Positions 34,451 through 46,182 of a stretch of 52,003 nt of DNA are shown here, in pieces. The translations under genes were made by a program, and so were the position numbers. The notes under the pieces are model-generated. The model made no database searches, was not told the DNA's origin, and was given only the letters and a program-made list of their open reading frames with translations. Location: NCBI GenBank assembly GCA_002685535.1, contig NYXK01000053.1:131516-183518 (forward strand), read 5' to 3'. The stretch comes from Deltaproteobacteria bacterium. Lineage in GTDB: Bacteria; SAR324; NAC60-12. Each line of letters opens with the position of its first letter. Position 1 is the first letter of the stretch.

Positions 34451-35780
34451 ATCCTATCGCCTCGCTTGGCCCCTGAGGGGGAGAGAAAGGGAAATCTCGC
34501 TTCGCACAGATCAGATCTCCTTACCGACAATTCGCCTACCGACCAACTAATCCGCTACTCTCATTGGTTGGGAGGAGGAGATCGCGCTTTTTTCCTCCTG
34601 GACTCTTCTCGCTTCGTCAGTTCTCAACTCTTGCCAACTTCTTCGCATTTCAGCATCGCATCGCAACATATAGAATAAACGCATCGTCTCACGACACACA
34701 TTTCGGAGTTTTCTTTTTATCGCATATTCATCAGCATCAGCATTTACACCACTCTTCAGCGCAAGCATTTCCAGCATTTCCAGCATTTACACAGCATACA
34801 TCAGCATCAGCATCAGCATAGACCGGCGTTTTTTATCTCCTTTTCTTTCTGGGGAGATTGGGAATAGACGCATAGACATGGGCGCATTTGGGTTTGAAAG
34901 CATTTACACCCGCCCTCCTACAAACACCTTCGCATCAGCATCAGCATTTTCATCGGCGTTTCCAGGAGTCTTTTATTTTTTTGAGGAGCATAGATAGCGG
35001 TTCGATTCTTGGGGGGAAGGGGTTGGGATTGTTCTGAGTGGTTGGTGGATTGGTGATGCATTTTCTGGGAGTTGATCAATTTCTTTCTATTTCATCTCTT
35101 CTCTAGGGCTTAAATTGGAACTGGATCTGCGGGGATGGAAAGGGGGATGGGAGGGGAAATTGACATGGGGGATGGAAGGTATGGAAGTACACGGGATTGG
35201 ATTGGGCTGGTCTTTCTTCTTTCCTTGATACATTCATTCATTCAATTTTCATTTTTCATGATTCTGAGTTCCTCTTGTCTCTTTGATATAATGCTATAGA
35301 TCTTAATGAAGCAGTTCTTCTCAAACCTCTATCTAGCGATGGTGATTTTCTTCATGGTGCTCGCTTCTGGATCCAGCTTCGCTGCTTTCGGGGACATTTT
35401 CTCTTTCTTGGTCTATGTCTCTGTCAGCGTCAAGTTATCAGCTTAGGAGCATTCTATTGTATATTGTTCTTCAAGGTAATGAGCCGTATGAGGGCCGAAA
35501 GTCGGGCTGGAAAACGGTCAGCTGATCTTTGGGTAACGTGATCGATCAGGCACTTTCTTTTACAATTCTCGGTCTTCCTTGTAACAATACCCTTTCGATA
35601 ATCTATATTACTGCTTTGAGAGAGCCAAAGAATGACAGTTGAAGAGAACATGACGGTATTTATAGAGGCTCGAGGAGGAGAAGCGCTTGATATGCTCGTG
35701 GCTTCGGGTTCGTCCCCTCCACGTGCTTCCAAGCAGCTGAAGCTTACTATCTAGAGTCTACCTGGAATGTAACCGCCATT
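34451..35780. other. 3' region with CAGCAT-type repeats, no further gene
   Basis: Downstream of the small repeat protein, an inverted CCCCTGAGGGG lies near 34470. CATCAG/CAGCATTT repeats follow at 34730-34965. The rest up to 35780 is G-rich to T-rich non-coding DNA without a gene. Confidence 0.4.
34730..34965 (+). repeat. CATCAG / CAGCATTT interspersed short repeats
   Basis: CATCAGCATCAGCATTT, CAGCATTTCCAGCATTTCC, (CATCAG)3 near 34798-34818 and again CATCAGCATCAGCATTT near 34935-34955 form a patchy short-unit repeat field. Confidence 0.65.
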
Positions 35781-36970
35781 ATGGATTCAGGAGAGATTGA
35801 GTATTATATCACAATTTGCAATGCGGGAATCTGTTTAGAAGACTTCACTGTCGAACGGGACTCTCCAGCGAACGTACCTTTCGGCGCTTTTCCAAGTAGA
35901 CAAAATCGATTCCAGTGTGTTGCTGTACCGAGGGCGTTGACCAAGAGCATGGTATACGGGACTCCACTCAGCCATAAGGAAGCTCTTCTCTTCGATCATC
36001 ACTGGTATCACGTAGCTGTGATCATGATTGCGTACGAAGATGCAACTCTCACCCTCACCTACAAGCAACCATCTCTCTCAAGCGACACCGACCACAACGT
36101 GCGACTTGCCCGGGACATCCACCTTCGATCATGAGTAGCCGGCTACGAATCCCGTTTCGGCCACCCTGTCAAAGATCTCTACGGCATCATCGAAGTTGCC
36201 CGTCCTGTATCCTGTAGTTCAACTTGGAAGACGAATTCCTGGTTAGTGTGGTAGAGTCCTCCGTTATTATGATATACGCATCTCAGACGAAAACGACAAT
36301 CCTCTCCAGCCTAACACCATCTCCTTGTGCGTACTGACAACCCACACGCTTTCTTCTCGGGGTACTTCAACTCCCCTGAGCAAAGCCTTGCGGTAACCCG
36401 TAATGGTTGGCTGGATACCGGCACCCTGGCACCTGTCGATCAGGTAGGTAATGGTATTTCCTCGGTCCGACGAAGGACAGCAGGCGACGCAAAGGAGAGA
36501 ACGTGAATGCCTGTGATAGGCACGTGACAATAGTCGGTAATATATGGATGAAGTTAGGGGTATTCAGCCTGCGCTGAATATTGTGATCTTTTGGTCCAGT
36601 TAATCGAGTTTGTGTGAGCCTAGCCTCTGCCCTGTTACAATTCCTTTGAAATCGAAGAGGAGTTGCTACGGCATGAGGATGTCGTTCCTGTGGCAGCATA
36701 TGCGGTACCTAGCCTGCCTGGGGGCGGTGATTGGACGGAAGGTGAGGTCAAAATTGCGGTCTTCAATAAGGAAGGGAGTGAACTGTCGGTGAGGCAGATA
36801 TGGAAGTGGGGCAGATATAGAAGTGGGCGAGGGACAACATGGCGAGATTTCAGTGGCCGGGCTGTGTTCAGATCGCAGAGGAACTGGGCAGCACGGAGAA
36901 GGGGAAGGTGAAGAAGTCAAGTTTGAAGGCAGAGAGTGGCGTGGGGTTTGACAGGAGGGAGATGAGGGAG
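35781..36970 (+). pseudogene. AMP-dependent acyl-CoA synthetase/ligase relic
   Basis: Adenylate-forming ligases activate acids as acyl-AMP and then load CoA. The C-terminal half is readable in order but in changing frames. The pieces are YESRFGHPVKDLYGIIE (about 36145-36205, A5 region), FFSGYFNSPEQS followed by NGWLDTG (36350-36420, A7), FLGPTKDSRRRKGENVNA (about 36455-36515, A8), FEIEEELLRHEDVVPVAAYA (from about 36645) and EKGKVKKSSLKAE (about 36890-36930, containing the A10 Lys region). Stops and frame changes interrupt every segment. The best 5' frame, 35781-36134, contains SHKEALLFDHHWYHVA, which may be the worn ATP-binding part, but this is weak. The GENV and KDS..RR motifs point to a CaiC-like acyl-CoA ligase. 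Confidence 0.6.
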
Positions 36971-38782
36971 ACTTGCTTATTATCCGCTAAAACACTTAGA
37001 TGGATCGCTATGGCTTCCTCAAAGCTTTCGAATCTATGAATCTATATAGTGTCCACCAACCAGAACACATCAAATCATTACATATTTTGAAAGTTTCGTC
37101 TCTTCATTTTGAATTTCAAAGCGGTACCGGGCTGTGTTCAACAGGCAAGTTGCTATCGATAGTAGACTCTTCTGAGGTATCAACATAGCAACAAGCCATG
37201 TCATGGGTTATCCCTACGACATGACTCTTAAAATTCAGGATGTTGTTCACAGCCACTGATGTTCTGTCAAATGTCTCCTGCAAAGTCTCCGCTGTAACTC
37301 ACATAGCCCATTGCGGACCAGCAGGGGGAAATGTCTCCGAAAGTTTATGTGGCGGTACAAGATTTGGCATAGGTCGATCTTGTTGCCATGCCTCTCTTGG
37401 AGAATTCAGGATGATCGGGTCTACGCCTCTTTGATAGATTGATAGTTCATGATAATCGAGCTTGACCATTTCAATTAGAACTGTCGTATCAAGTCAGGTT
37501 AGTGATTACCTTGCGGTCACAGTATCAGTACGCAAAACTGAGGACAGGCATTAGGCATTCCCAAATTATACTTCAAAGCATTGCCAATGTTCCACATAAG
37601 GTTGAAGTTGCTATCTCGGTCTGTGCCGTCTAATCAGAAGCCCTGAATCGTAATTTTTGAAATATACATTGACAACTTCCAATTAGATGCCACACTAGTC
37701 AGGTTGTGATGTGTCTGCAGCGCAGAGTCTGGGAGCCAGACGAGGTGCCTTGCATGACTGACGACTGAAAGCTCTGTGCCGTCATCTGGAATGGGTTTGA
37801 ACGAGAAGCAAAAGCTGAGATTCCTCATAGCGTGTTCCCGAGGTAGCTGATCTTATCTTCGCTCATCTAATCCGATGTCAAGCGCGATAACCTTACGCCG
37901 ACAAGTTGGCAGACATTTCATGCCAAATTGTTCGCCACAGCATTGAAGATTTTGCTCAGAAGTCCAAAGATCTAGGCTACCGACTTATCAGATTCTGAGA
38001 ACAGATTGCTCATCAAACCAAGACCTGTGGGCCGTCTAGGCATTCTGGGAAAATCCCTCAGTTCACAGAATCCCCCACGTACGTCCGTAGTCGGCGCGCT
38101 TGCCCTTCAAGCTCCCATCTCACTTGCATTCCACGTTTCATGTCAAAGGTCAAGGAAAGTATCTTGCTATTGGTGAGCAAATAGACGCGATGCTCTTGGC
38201 AACATCTTCCCTGGCCTTGATTCTGCAAGTTACGAGCAAGACATGCTTTAAGCGAGGCGAAAAGGGGCTAGTCGCTAAAGCCCCTCCTCTCAGGGCTGAG
38301 GGTAAGGGGCAAAAACAACTCTAAAATAAGCGTGTTCTCCGTTCCATACTCACAATCAGAGACCTACATCTGCATCACCTTCGCCGCAATGCAGTTATCT
38401 GAAAGTCCATCCCACGGATCGTATTTCCAACCTCGAGATTGACGGGTGACTCAGGCATTTGTCAGGATGAAGAGCTGCTGCTGTAAGCGTAATCTCTTGG
38501 CTTCAACAGCATTCTTTTTTATGGAGTAGCTAAGGAGCTGGGTATTGTGACAAGCGCACTGCGCGTTCGGGTTCCGGCTCCATTGATTTTCCGGTCCATA
38601 TGCACATGTCCGAATGGCTCAGCACCCCGCCTGCTTAAGCGTCATCTCACAGTCTGGCTTTACACTCAAAAACCGGCGAGGGGGCGCGGATTGGGTGCAA
38701 ATATGTAACGGAGCTTGTCGTTCTTACGTCTTGAGAAGTTGACTGTCAAGTCTTGGACATTGTATGAGTCATGAGTGTTGCC
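36971..38782. other. Gene-free stretch
   Basis: About 1.8 kb between the ligase relic and the first zinc-cluster gene. No gene or strong motif is recognised. Confidence 0.4.
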
Positions 38783-39457
38783 ATGGACGATTCGAACTCC
38801 AGCTCGCGTCCAGGATCCGATCCTGCGCGGACTTCTCCTCCGAACTCCAATTTGAAAGATAGTGGGGAGCAGAATAGCCATGTTGAGACTGCGAGATGGG
38901 CTTGTGCTATATGTCGGGCTAGAAATGTATGTTTGTGAAGAATGAGGACTTTCCAGCAAATTTGGAGCTGAGACTGAGAGCGTGTATGTTGACTTCTGGT
39001 TTAGGTCAAGTGTGACGGTCTCTTACCGCATTGCACGAATTGTATCAATAAACCTTCGGGATGCCGCTTTGAGACAGCTAGAAAAGAGTTCGACGGTCGT
39101 AATTTTTACTCCAGGCACAAAAGTTATTATCTTTAATGATCAATCAGGGCGTACAAAGACATGGTCGATCGCTTGGCGAAGATGGAAAGTGTCACGGAGG
39201 ATTTCTCGAGACCTAAATCGTCAACTTCGCCAAGTAACAGCTTAGACAATGAATTGCAACCCAGTCCAATAAAATCAATTGAAGCAGGCTCTTCAGAACG
39301 TCGAGCTTCTGGTTTAGTTTTTGAGAGGATGAGTGGATGCAGTGATTATGATCTTCATGATGAAGTCGTGCTAGTAAGTCCTAAAGCTGGACTTTTGGTG
39401 AATGGCGTATGTGTATGGGATACCAAATGGAAAATTGGAAATTTTGTGGCCGGATGA
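38783..39457 (+). CDS. Short Zn2Cys6 zinc-cluster protein, probably truncated
   Basis: The protein has an intact fungal binuclear zinc cluster: C41-AI-C44-RARNVK-C51-DGLLPH-C58-TN-C61-INKPSG-C68. The cluster is interrupted by an intron just before VKCDG. A linker and a likely coiled coil follow (EAYKDMVDRLAKMESV). Exons are 38783-38926, 39005-39087 and 39148-39457 with introns of 78 and 60 nt. The second donor is weak (GTTCGA), but length and phase fit. The frame stops at 39455, giving 178 residues, whereas such regulators are usually 500-900 residues with a middle homology region. A good donor (GTAAGT) occurs at about 39374, and I could not find a convincing continuation up to 39945. It is either a DNA-binding-only protein or a truncated regulator. 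Confidence 0.5.
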
Positions 39458-40077
39458 GATGGAGGGATGGAGTACGGACGCGTATTCAACTTTGGCACCA
39501 GTGTGTTTGCTTGGCAGAGTCTCAATTGCAACCCTACTCTACATCCGATAGAAGGAATTTCAGTACCGAACATATATCCGTTGTACTCGCGAAAACTCTT
39601 GTTCCTGAACCTGGCAGATGTTCTCTTTGTTGACACTCTGCCGGTAATGGTCAGCACGTCACTCCAACGCAGCCGCCTCACGAACCTTAACTTTCAGCCA
39701 AGATCTCACTTATACCTCGTAAAATTCCATAAATCAGAAATCTCGATCTCCAGCCCTTCGAGACTCCCGTCTTCCACCCGTCCGCGAACACTAGCGAGAA
39801 AACAACATCTGCAACTGGGAGGCGAAGCGGGAGGGCGTGCCAAGCATCCCGCTTCAGTTTCAGGTTTAGACTTGCCGAGCCCCTATTCGTCTGGCGTTCG
39901 CGTTGCACCCAAGGCCCCATGCATCTCATCAATCGCTCAATAGTCACGATCCTTCGAGAATTGCCGCCAGCTTAACTGATTACTGTATTTCGGAAGTCTG
40001 CGGGTTTATTGACTGGTTTGAAAGAAGTGCGAGAAAGGTGCGATATCGGGAAGCTTGAAGGGCGCAAGGGACGAAAG
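39458..40077. other. Possible remains of the zinc-cluster gene 3' part
   Basis: An open frame from 39467 to 39943 is present but shows no regulator-like conservation. It is either intergenic DNA or the decayed 3' half of the preceding gene. Confidence 0.3.
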
Positions 40078-41888
40078 ATGGTATTCACGGGGAGGATGAG
40101 TAGAGGGTGTGAGAGTTGTAGGTAAGTACATGGTCTGTAAATCTTATTCAATGAATAGTTGATTCTGATGATTGGGGCCAGGAAGTTGCACACGAAGGTC
40201 AGTTTCATCTTACCTTGATACCAAGGATTATCGCTCACTGGAGCTATCAGTGTGACGAGAAACGACCCGCTTGTTCAAGATGTGTAAGAACGAATAGACA
40301 ATGCACTGGCTACAGAGACACAAATGATCTCATATTCCGCCATACAACTCCAAGACCAAGCAAGAAGAAGGTACGTCCGCCTGGAACTGTGCTTGATCCT
40401 CGAATGTGTCCCAGCAAGTCACATGACCATGTCGAAAAGGGAGGATATCATCTTCCTCGCAGCCCTGGAAGGACTCTCCTCCCGTCGAAAGAAGATCAGC
40501 GCTTATGCTTCTTCTATCAAACCATCATGGAGGACTTGGTCGATTTAGACCATACTCGATATCTTCACAGCCAGCTTCCAACTCTCCTCTCGCGTAGCAG
40601 GTCAGGATCCTCACTGCATCTGGCAGCCCAGGCTATATCGTACGCTACGTGGGAGAAGTCTCGCTCGCGCGGTTGCGATAAAGGATCGAATGCTGGGGAA
40701 TTGTATGCACAGGCACTGGCCGCGTTAGGGGAGGCTATTCGGGATCCCGTTGAGGCGAAGAGTGACGAGACGCTATACACGGTGTTGCTTCTCTCCGGAT
40801 ATGAGGTAAATACTATGATAATAATCCGAAGAGCTCTATTTGGGTCCCCGTGACTGACGTGGGTTCTGACAGACCATAACATTCAATTCGGAAGCATTGC
40901 CAGCTTGGGGAACACATGTCGACGGTGCCGCCGCCTTGGTCAAAACCCGTGGCAATGAGAACTTCAGCACACCTCTGGCATGTATGATGTTTCTTTTCAT
41001 ACGGCGCAATAGTGTAAGTGCACACTTTCCTATTGCTCATCCAAGCAAATCTAACAAAGACGCCAGATTCAGAGCCACGTTCAGACTTCCACGCCAGTTG
41101 ATCCTATCTTTGAAGACCGCGAGGAGTTCCTATCGTCATATGAGAATATTGAGGATAGACTCAATTCGAAAACGACGCGTATACCGCAATTGCAAGCTTG
41201 GGTCAATAATGTCCTGTCACAATCGAGCTGGGACCTTGAGGAGGATACAGTCTCAGAAGTACTTCGAACCGCCGAGGATTTGGACTTCGATCTCGCAGAC
41301 TGGGCTTTCTGGGCGTCTACTCAGTGGCCATACTCAACTATCGTACGAATGGAATCTTACAACCTCTCGTCGAGTCCTGATTCGACCTTCGTTCCGGATG
41401 AGATTCATCGATATCCAAACATCTATGTGGCACGAATTTGGAATCTATATCGAGTATCACGCCTAATCATCCAATCCATCATATCCCGAATTTCTACTCT
41501 GAGCACAACAAAATGCAGCAGCAATCACACTCGAATGGATGCCCTCAAAAAATCCATGGTATGCCAAATCTGCGCCAGCATTCCCTTCCTCCTCGGCTAC
41601 GACTGCTCAGAGTTGAAGCACTATTTCTGTAGTTCACCTAATCCTCTCTGGCCTCAATGCCTACCGAGCAGACCTAGAGAATCGAACAACACTGGCAAAT
41701 TTTCACTCATCTGGCCTCTGTACGTGGCGAGCAGTGTGGAATCTGTGCCTGAAATTCAGCGGGGTTGGTTGCGTGATCAGTTGAGCTGGATTGCGGGGAC
41801 AGGGGAGGCTCATGCACAGGTTTTGAGAGAGTGCAAGAGTCAGACTTTGATGGGAAGGCCGGAGGCCTTTAGGTTTGATTGTGTTTAA
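40078..41888 (+). CDS. Zn2Cys6 transcription factor
   Basis: This is a nuclear DNA-binding regulator. The zinc cluster is at the extreme N-terminus: C11-ES-C14-RKLHTK-C21-DEKRPA-C28-SR-C31-VRTNRQ-C38. A basic stretch (TTPRPSKKKVRP) follows, then the helical fungal-specific region (QRLCFFYQTIMEDLVDLDHT ... LYTVLLLSGYE ... HVDGAAALVKTRG). The layout fits regulators of metabolism genes. Exons are 40078-40121, 40182-40197 (16 nt), 40251-40805, 40873-41013 and 41067-41888. Introns are 60, 53, 67 and 53 nt and every phase agrees, giving 525 residues. Two introns cut inside the zinc-cluster coding sequence. It lies upstream of the P450 gene and is a candidate local regulator; that link is inference. 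Confidence 0.85.
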
Positions 41889-43531
41889 CCGGTGCATTTT
41901 CATAAAGCCGTGTAGAGTCTCGCGACAACAGAGCGGAATCAACATTCTACCTCAGAAACTTCGACCTGCGCCTCTCATTGATACGCTACGCTCTCCACAT
42001 CATTGGTCTCTAGGTTACAGCCCTCTGATAGAATTTTGCGACACATAACTATCGCACGTATGAGAGGGCTGATGAGATAGCTTACTGTGTTCTGAGATTT
42101 GAAGAGTGTTGGATTGGGGTTACATAGGCTTTAAGGAACAAGGGCTGTGGAGTGGATGGAGGGAAGTGGAAAATCGCTCAGAACTATGAAGGACTTGTAG
42201 TGAGTCTATGTAGAGGTATGCCTCCTTTTCGAGCGCTGCCGTTTGGTGATGATCATACTGCAATAAGTACAGATCATTTCTTTCTTAATAACTTTCAGCT
42301 CCTCTCGGAAACTTGCCTGATTACGATACCAGCGCCATGGGTGAAGCTACGATTTCACCTGTTCAACCTTATCATGGGCCAAATTTAGAGCATTTGAACA
42401 CCGATACATTTTCGAAATTATTCATCATTGTACTCTGCACTTTCTATTTCCCTCAAATACTTATCTCGCAGTCCTCGATTACGGCAGGCATCCGGCCGGT
42501 CCATACGGGCGGGAATTGCCCATGGGGAAGTCAATCCAGGTTGGACCTGGTGATCTACCGGTAGCAATCCCCTGTAATTTTCGCTCAAATCACTTTGGCG
42601 GTGTGGTATAGAAGCTGGGTAGATCTTCATGGCATTCAAAGAGAGTGGATTCAAGTGGATAGAGGGTCAAGTCGGAGTTCGGGGAATGCTGAGTCGTGTG
42701 AGGACACAATCAAAGTCATTCAGGGACGACTTCAAAAATTTCTTGTCGTGTCTATAGCATTCTTATGAGCAGATCTTCCCAAAGACACAAGCATTTCGCC
42801 TTCCTTGGCTGAATTGTGACAGGGTGCTGGTGCTGAAGACTGGGAACAATGCTTGTTGTCGTCAAGTGCGGCTGAAAAGAGGCTTCGAGACTTGCCTCAT
42901 AAGCAAACCCGAGAAGTTTAATCTTCAAACTGGGATATCGAATCTTGGAATACCGAACTCTATCTCGACTCTGTCCTTTGGTTGGGATATTGTGCTGTTA
43001 AGGTTTGACCAGGAAGTGCGTCCGCAGAAGCTTGCCGACTTGGAGGATATCCTGACGGGAAGCACCATAAAATTTAAGGTCGTGCTGATTGACCTTATCT
43101 GTGGCTCTTGGATGAATTCGGGATACCTTTCGAACAACGTCAAGTCAGGGGCAACTGATGCTATGGTATACACATGTTGAGAGGCTTTCTTGCGGGACAG
43201 ACAGCTTTATTACCTGACTCAGGTACGACGGCTGGCAGATATCTGCCACAGTGAGGTATCTTTTATGAGCTGCAAGTACTCCACCGCGTACATAGCTAAT
43301 CGAGCAGCATCACCGAAAGCTTGAGTCCCCCTTGTTTCTAAAGAGTGACAGGGACCAAACTCTGTAGGCACATATCTGCACCGAATGGCTCTATAATGAT
43401 TCCAACTAGATTTCGGACTTGGAAGACTGACCTATATTTGCTTTTCCACAGCCGGAAGGACGGTACCATCCAAAATTCAAGCATCCACTCCTTCGTCAAC
43501 ACGGAGCGGCATGCCAGGACTCTCTGTGTCC
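41889..43531. other. Intergenic, possible unidentified fragment
   Basis: About 1.6 kb between the regulator and the P450. A short stretch near 42470-42560 reads DYGRHPAGPYGRELPMGKSI, preceded by a TCGCAG acceptor-like site. It looks exon-like, but I could not identify it or extend it. Another open frame at 42824-43180 is not convincing. Confidence 0.35.
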
Positions 43532-43538
43532 TATATAT
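43532..43538 (+). promoter_or_regulatory. TATA box of the P450 gene
   Basis: TATATAT lies 79 bp before the first ATG of the P450 gene, a normal spacing for a fungal TATA element. Confidence 0.45.
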
Positions 43539-43616
43539 GCGAAGACATCACCCGAGAAGACAAGTATCACTCAACGTTCCTACAGGAGACTTGGGTGCCT
43601 ACAATTTCACACTTTC

Positions 43617-45137
43617 ATGATGACCTTCCCCAAACTAAATGATTTCGGCCTCTCCCTGGTGGAGACGGCATTCATTCTGCTCGTAGGATGGGTGCTCTTC
43701 GAAATAACCAAGATGATCTACTTCGTGAGACTTCACCCTCTTAAATCGATCCTAGGACCTTGGTTTCCAGCTTTCAGTTCTTTCTGGATGCGCTGGCAAC
43801 GATGGCAAGGCAAGCTGTCCTTCACAGCAGATAATCTCCTCGCCAAATACGGGCATATTGTCCGCATCGCACCAAACATGGTTCTGATCAATGACTCGGA
43901 GGCTCTTGCGCAGGTATTTAACAGACGGGATCTCGATACTGCACCGACTGCCATTCGCGCTCTCAAAGCCGGTGGCCATGACTGGACCGTGACATATCCC
44001 CAACACGAAAAGGCTCGAGAGCGTCGCAATCTTGTCATGACTGCCACGACGACCAAGAATCTCCGATACTGGCAACCCATCTTCGAGAGCAATATCGCCG
44101 AGATAATCAATGACCTCGCTGCCTCCAAGGGTAAGAAGTCTGAAGACATTGTCCACCACCTTCGCATCAACACTCTCCTCAATTCTCAAGCCGTTATGGG
44201 AGGTTCGCATATCAAGCTCGATCCAGCCACCTTCCCAAAGACGGTTGGAAAATATAACGTTTTGGTCGTATGGCGTCTATGCTTGCCAGAATGGACATTT
44301 AAATGGCTGAACTACTCGCCTTTCCCAAACGCTGGCTACCGAGTCCGCTCAAGTGACCTCCTCTTCTACCTGGGTCGGGACCTCTGTCAGCAAGCCGCGG
44401 CAGCCAACCCAGAGCATCACGACGAAGCACCAACTGTTTATGATCTCTTCACCAAGACAAATGAAAAGACTGGTGGCATCACCTGGACTCAAGGTGAGAT
44501 CAGCGCCGAGATGGCGGGTCAAGTCCTTGCCGCAACAGAGACCACATCGTCGGCTCTAGCACTTATCTTCTACGAACTTGCAAAGAATCAACCTCTCATG
44601 GAGGAACTGTACCGAGAGATCAGACACATGGATGGCTACACAAACATCGAGAGTCTCAAGCTTCTCGACACATGCACCAAGGAAGAAGGTCTTCGCTTCC
44701 GTCCGCCAGTCGCTTTCACCGGAAGTCGTCTCTCACCCAAGGGAGGTATCAACGTCCTAGGATACTACATCCCAGAAGGCACAGTGATGACGATACAGTC
44801 ACTATCATTGAGTCGCCAACGTCCAGGTCTCTTCCCAAACTACGACGTCTATGATCCGAAGCGCTGGCTCGAAGAAGCTCGACTCGATGAGCGTCGCAAG
44901 ATGACTGCTCCTTTTGGTGTAGGCTCTCGTCGCTGTCCGGGAGGGAACATGGCGATCTGTCAGATGCGTCTTCTTATTGCTGCTACAATTCGGGAATTTA
45001 ATGTTCTGCTGGCGCCAGAGACGACGCTGGCTTCGATGGAGCCATTTGAGGCGAACGGGATTCGGTCGCGATATGATGAGTGTTACCTCATTTTCAAGCC
45101 TTGTGGGGGCTCGGAAATAAGAGAGCTTGGCCTATAG
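43617..45137 (+). CDS. Cytochrome P450 monooxygenase, intronless
   Basis: This is a microsomal haem-thiolate monooxygenase. An N-terminal membrane anchor (AFILLVGWVLFEITKMIYF) and a Pro/Gly-containing hinge (HPLKSILGPWFPAF) are followed by the catalytic domain. The I-helix is AGQVLAATETTSSAL (about residues 300-314). The K-helix ExxR is in KEEGLRFRPP. The PERF-like segment is YDPKRWLEEAR. The haem-binding loop is FGVGSRRCPGGNMA with the ligand Cys440. The gene is a single open frame of 506 residues, unusual here because most neighbours have two or more introns. A second ATG follows the first immediately. It is downstream of the Zn2Cys6 regulator and convergent with the RTA1-like gene. The substrate is unknown. 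Confidence 0.92.
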   Translation: MMTFPKLNDFGLSLVETAFILLVGWVLFEITKMIYFVRLHPLKSILGPWFPAFSSFWMRWQRWQGKLSFTADNLLAKYGHIVRIAPNMVLINDSEALAQVFNRRDLDTAPTAIRALKAGGHDWTVTYPQHEKARERRNLVMTATTTKNLRYWQPIFESNIAEIINDLAASKGKKSEDIVHHLRINTLLNSQAVMGGSHIKLDPATFPKTVGKYNVLVVWRLCLPEWTFKWLNYSPFPNAGYRVRSSDLLFYLGRDLCQQAAAANPEHHDEAPTVYDLFTKTNEKTGGITWTQGEISAEMAGQVLAATETTSSALALIFYELAKNQPLMEELYREIRHMDGYTNIESLKLLDTCTKEEGLRFRPPVAFTGSRLSPKGGINVLGYYIPEGTVMTIQSLSLSRQRPGLFPNYDVYDPKRWLEEARLDERRKMTAPFGVGSRRCPGGNMAICQMRLLIAATIREFNVLLAPETTLASMEPFEANGIRSRYDECYLIFKPCGGSEIRELGL

Positions 45138-46182
45138 TTCTACGTCGTCTCCCAAATGGACAATCTACAAGTAAACCAGAGGGCGAAAGCTGAACAATTG
45201 AACGCAGCAATTCTCTTTCGGTTCCGATCAATTTTCACCAGTCTGTGCTTTTGTCCCGCCTCGAGTAGACCAGTAAGGTCATTTCTCGCTCGAATGTCTT
45301 AAACATTCGATGTCCACATCATGCCCTGGCATTTATGCTACTGTCTTGAAATGATCCCAAGACTTGTGATACACCGATGATAAACTGATCAAATAAGTCC
45401 TGTACGGTCGCGATAATGCGGGCTGTCCAGGCAGAGTTCGCTAAATTTCAGGGGCAGGTCGCTAAAAGTTGGGAGATCGAAAACAACAGCAAACTTTCAA
45501 GCTCATTCTACAGAATTATCCCTGAACCCCAAACTTTCATCGACGAGCTGAAAGTTATGCCCAGCTTATATAAACAATCAACAGAAAAATCCAATTTTAG
45601 TCCGAGATGCTGAGTTCGCGAGCGGTACAGCAGTGAAATAAGATTGTTCTGCCTTTGACGAGCTTTGGTATGGGGCTATTTGCGCTCGATGCGGAACCTC
45701 AAAATTGACCCCCGCTGCTGTGAGAACAAATGCATGTCCTCAGAAAGCCACTTTGAAGGGAGCAGTTCATTTCTTGTTCGCCGATCCTTGCCGCCGTTCC
45801 TGGATCCATACACTCATTATTTCAGCATCAAGAGATATGCTTCTTTCACTCGTTCCCGGTAGAGTCGTATTCTGCAACTACTGAGACTTCCAGAACAGGT
45901 ATTTCAGGATGTATCTCACCTGCACCCTTTGTAACAGAACCGGCTGAGGTGTCGTGAGCTTCTACCTCAGCCTTGGCAAGTGAGACGTCAACATTGGGCG
46001 CTTCGAGGAACAGGAAGGTGGATGCGGGGTTACTGATTGGCATCTTTGCCGGAGTGAACATTGGGGTCTTTATAATGCATGCGCTATGCTGGAACATTTC
46101 CGACTTGACCAAGCTTAAGGTACAATTCTTCAGACAATCTTTGTCGACACAACCCTCACCTCTCCTAGCAGATCCATCTCCA
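45138..46182. other. Convergent intergenic region, no gene seen
   Basis: This lies between the 3' ends of the P450 and RTA1-like genes. Open frames on the minus strand here overlap the RTA1-like exon in another frame and are not real. Confidence 0.45.

Noticed and set aside
42136..42560. Exon-like pieces (YDTSAMGEATISPVQPYHGP and DYGRHPAGPYGRELPM)
   Set aside because: They could be two exons of an unknown gene or relic, but I could not link them in phase to a start or stop and know no matching family.
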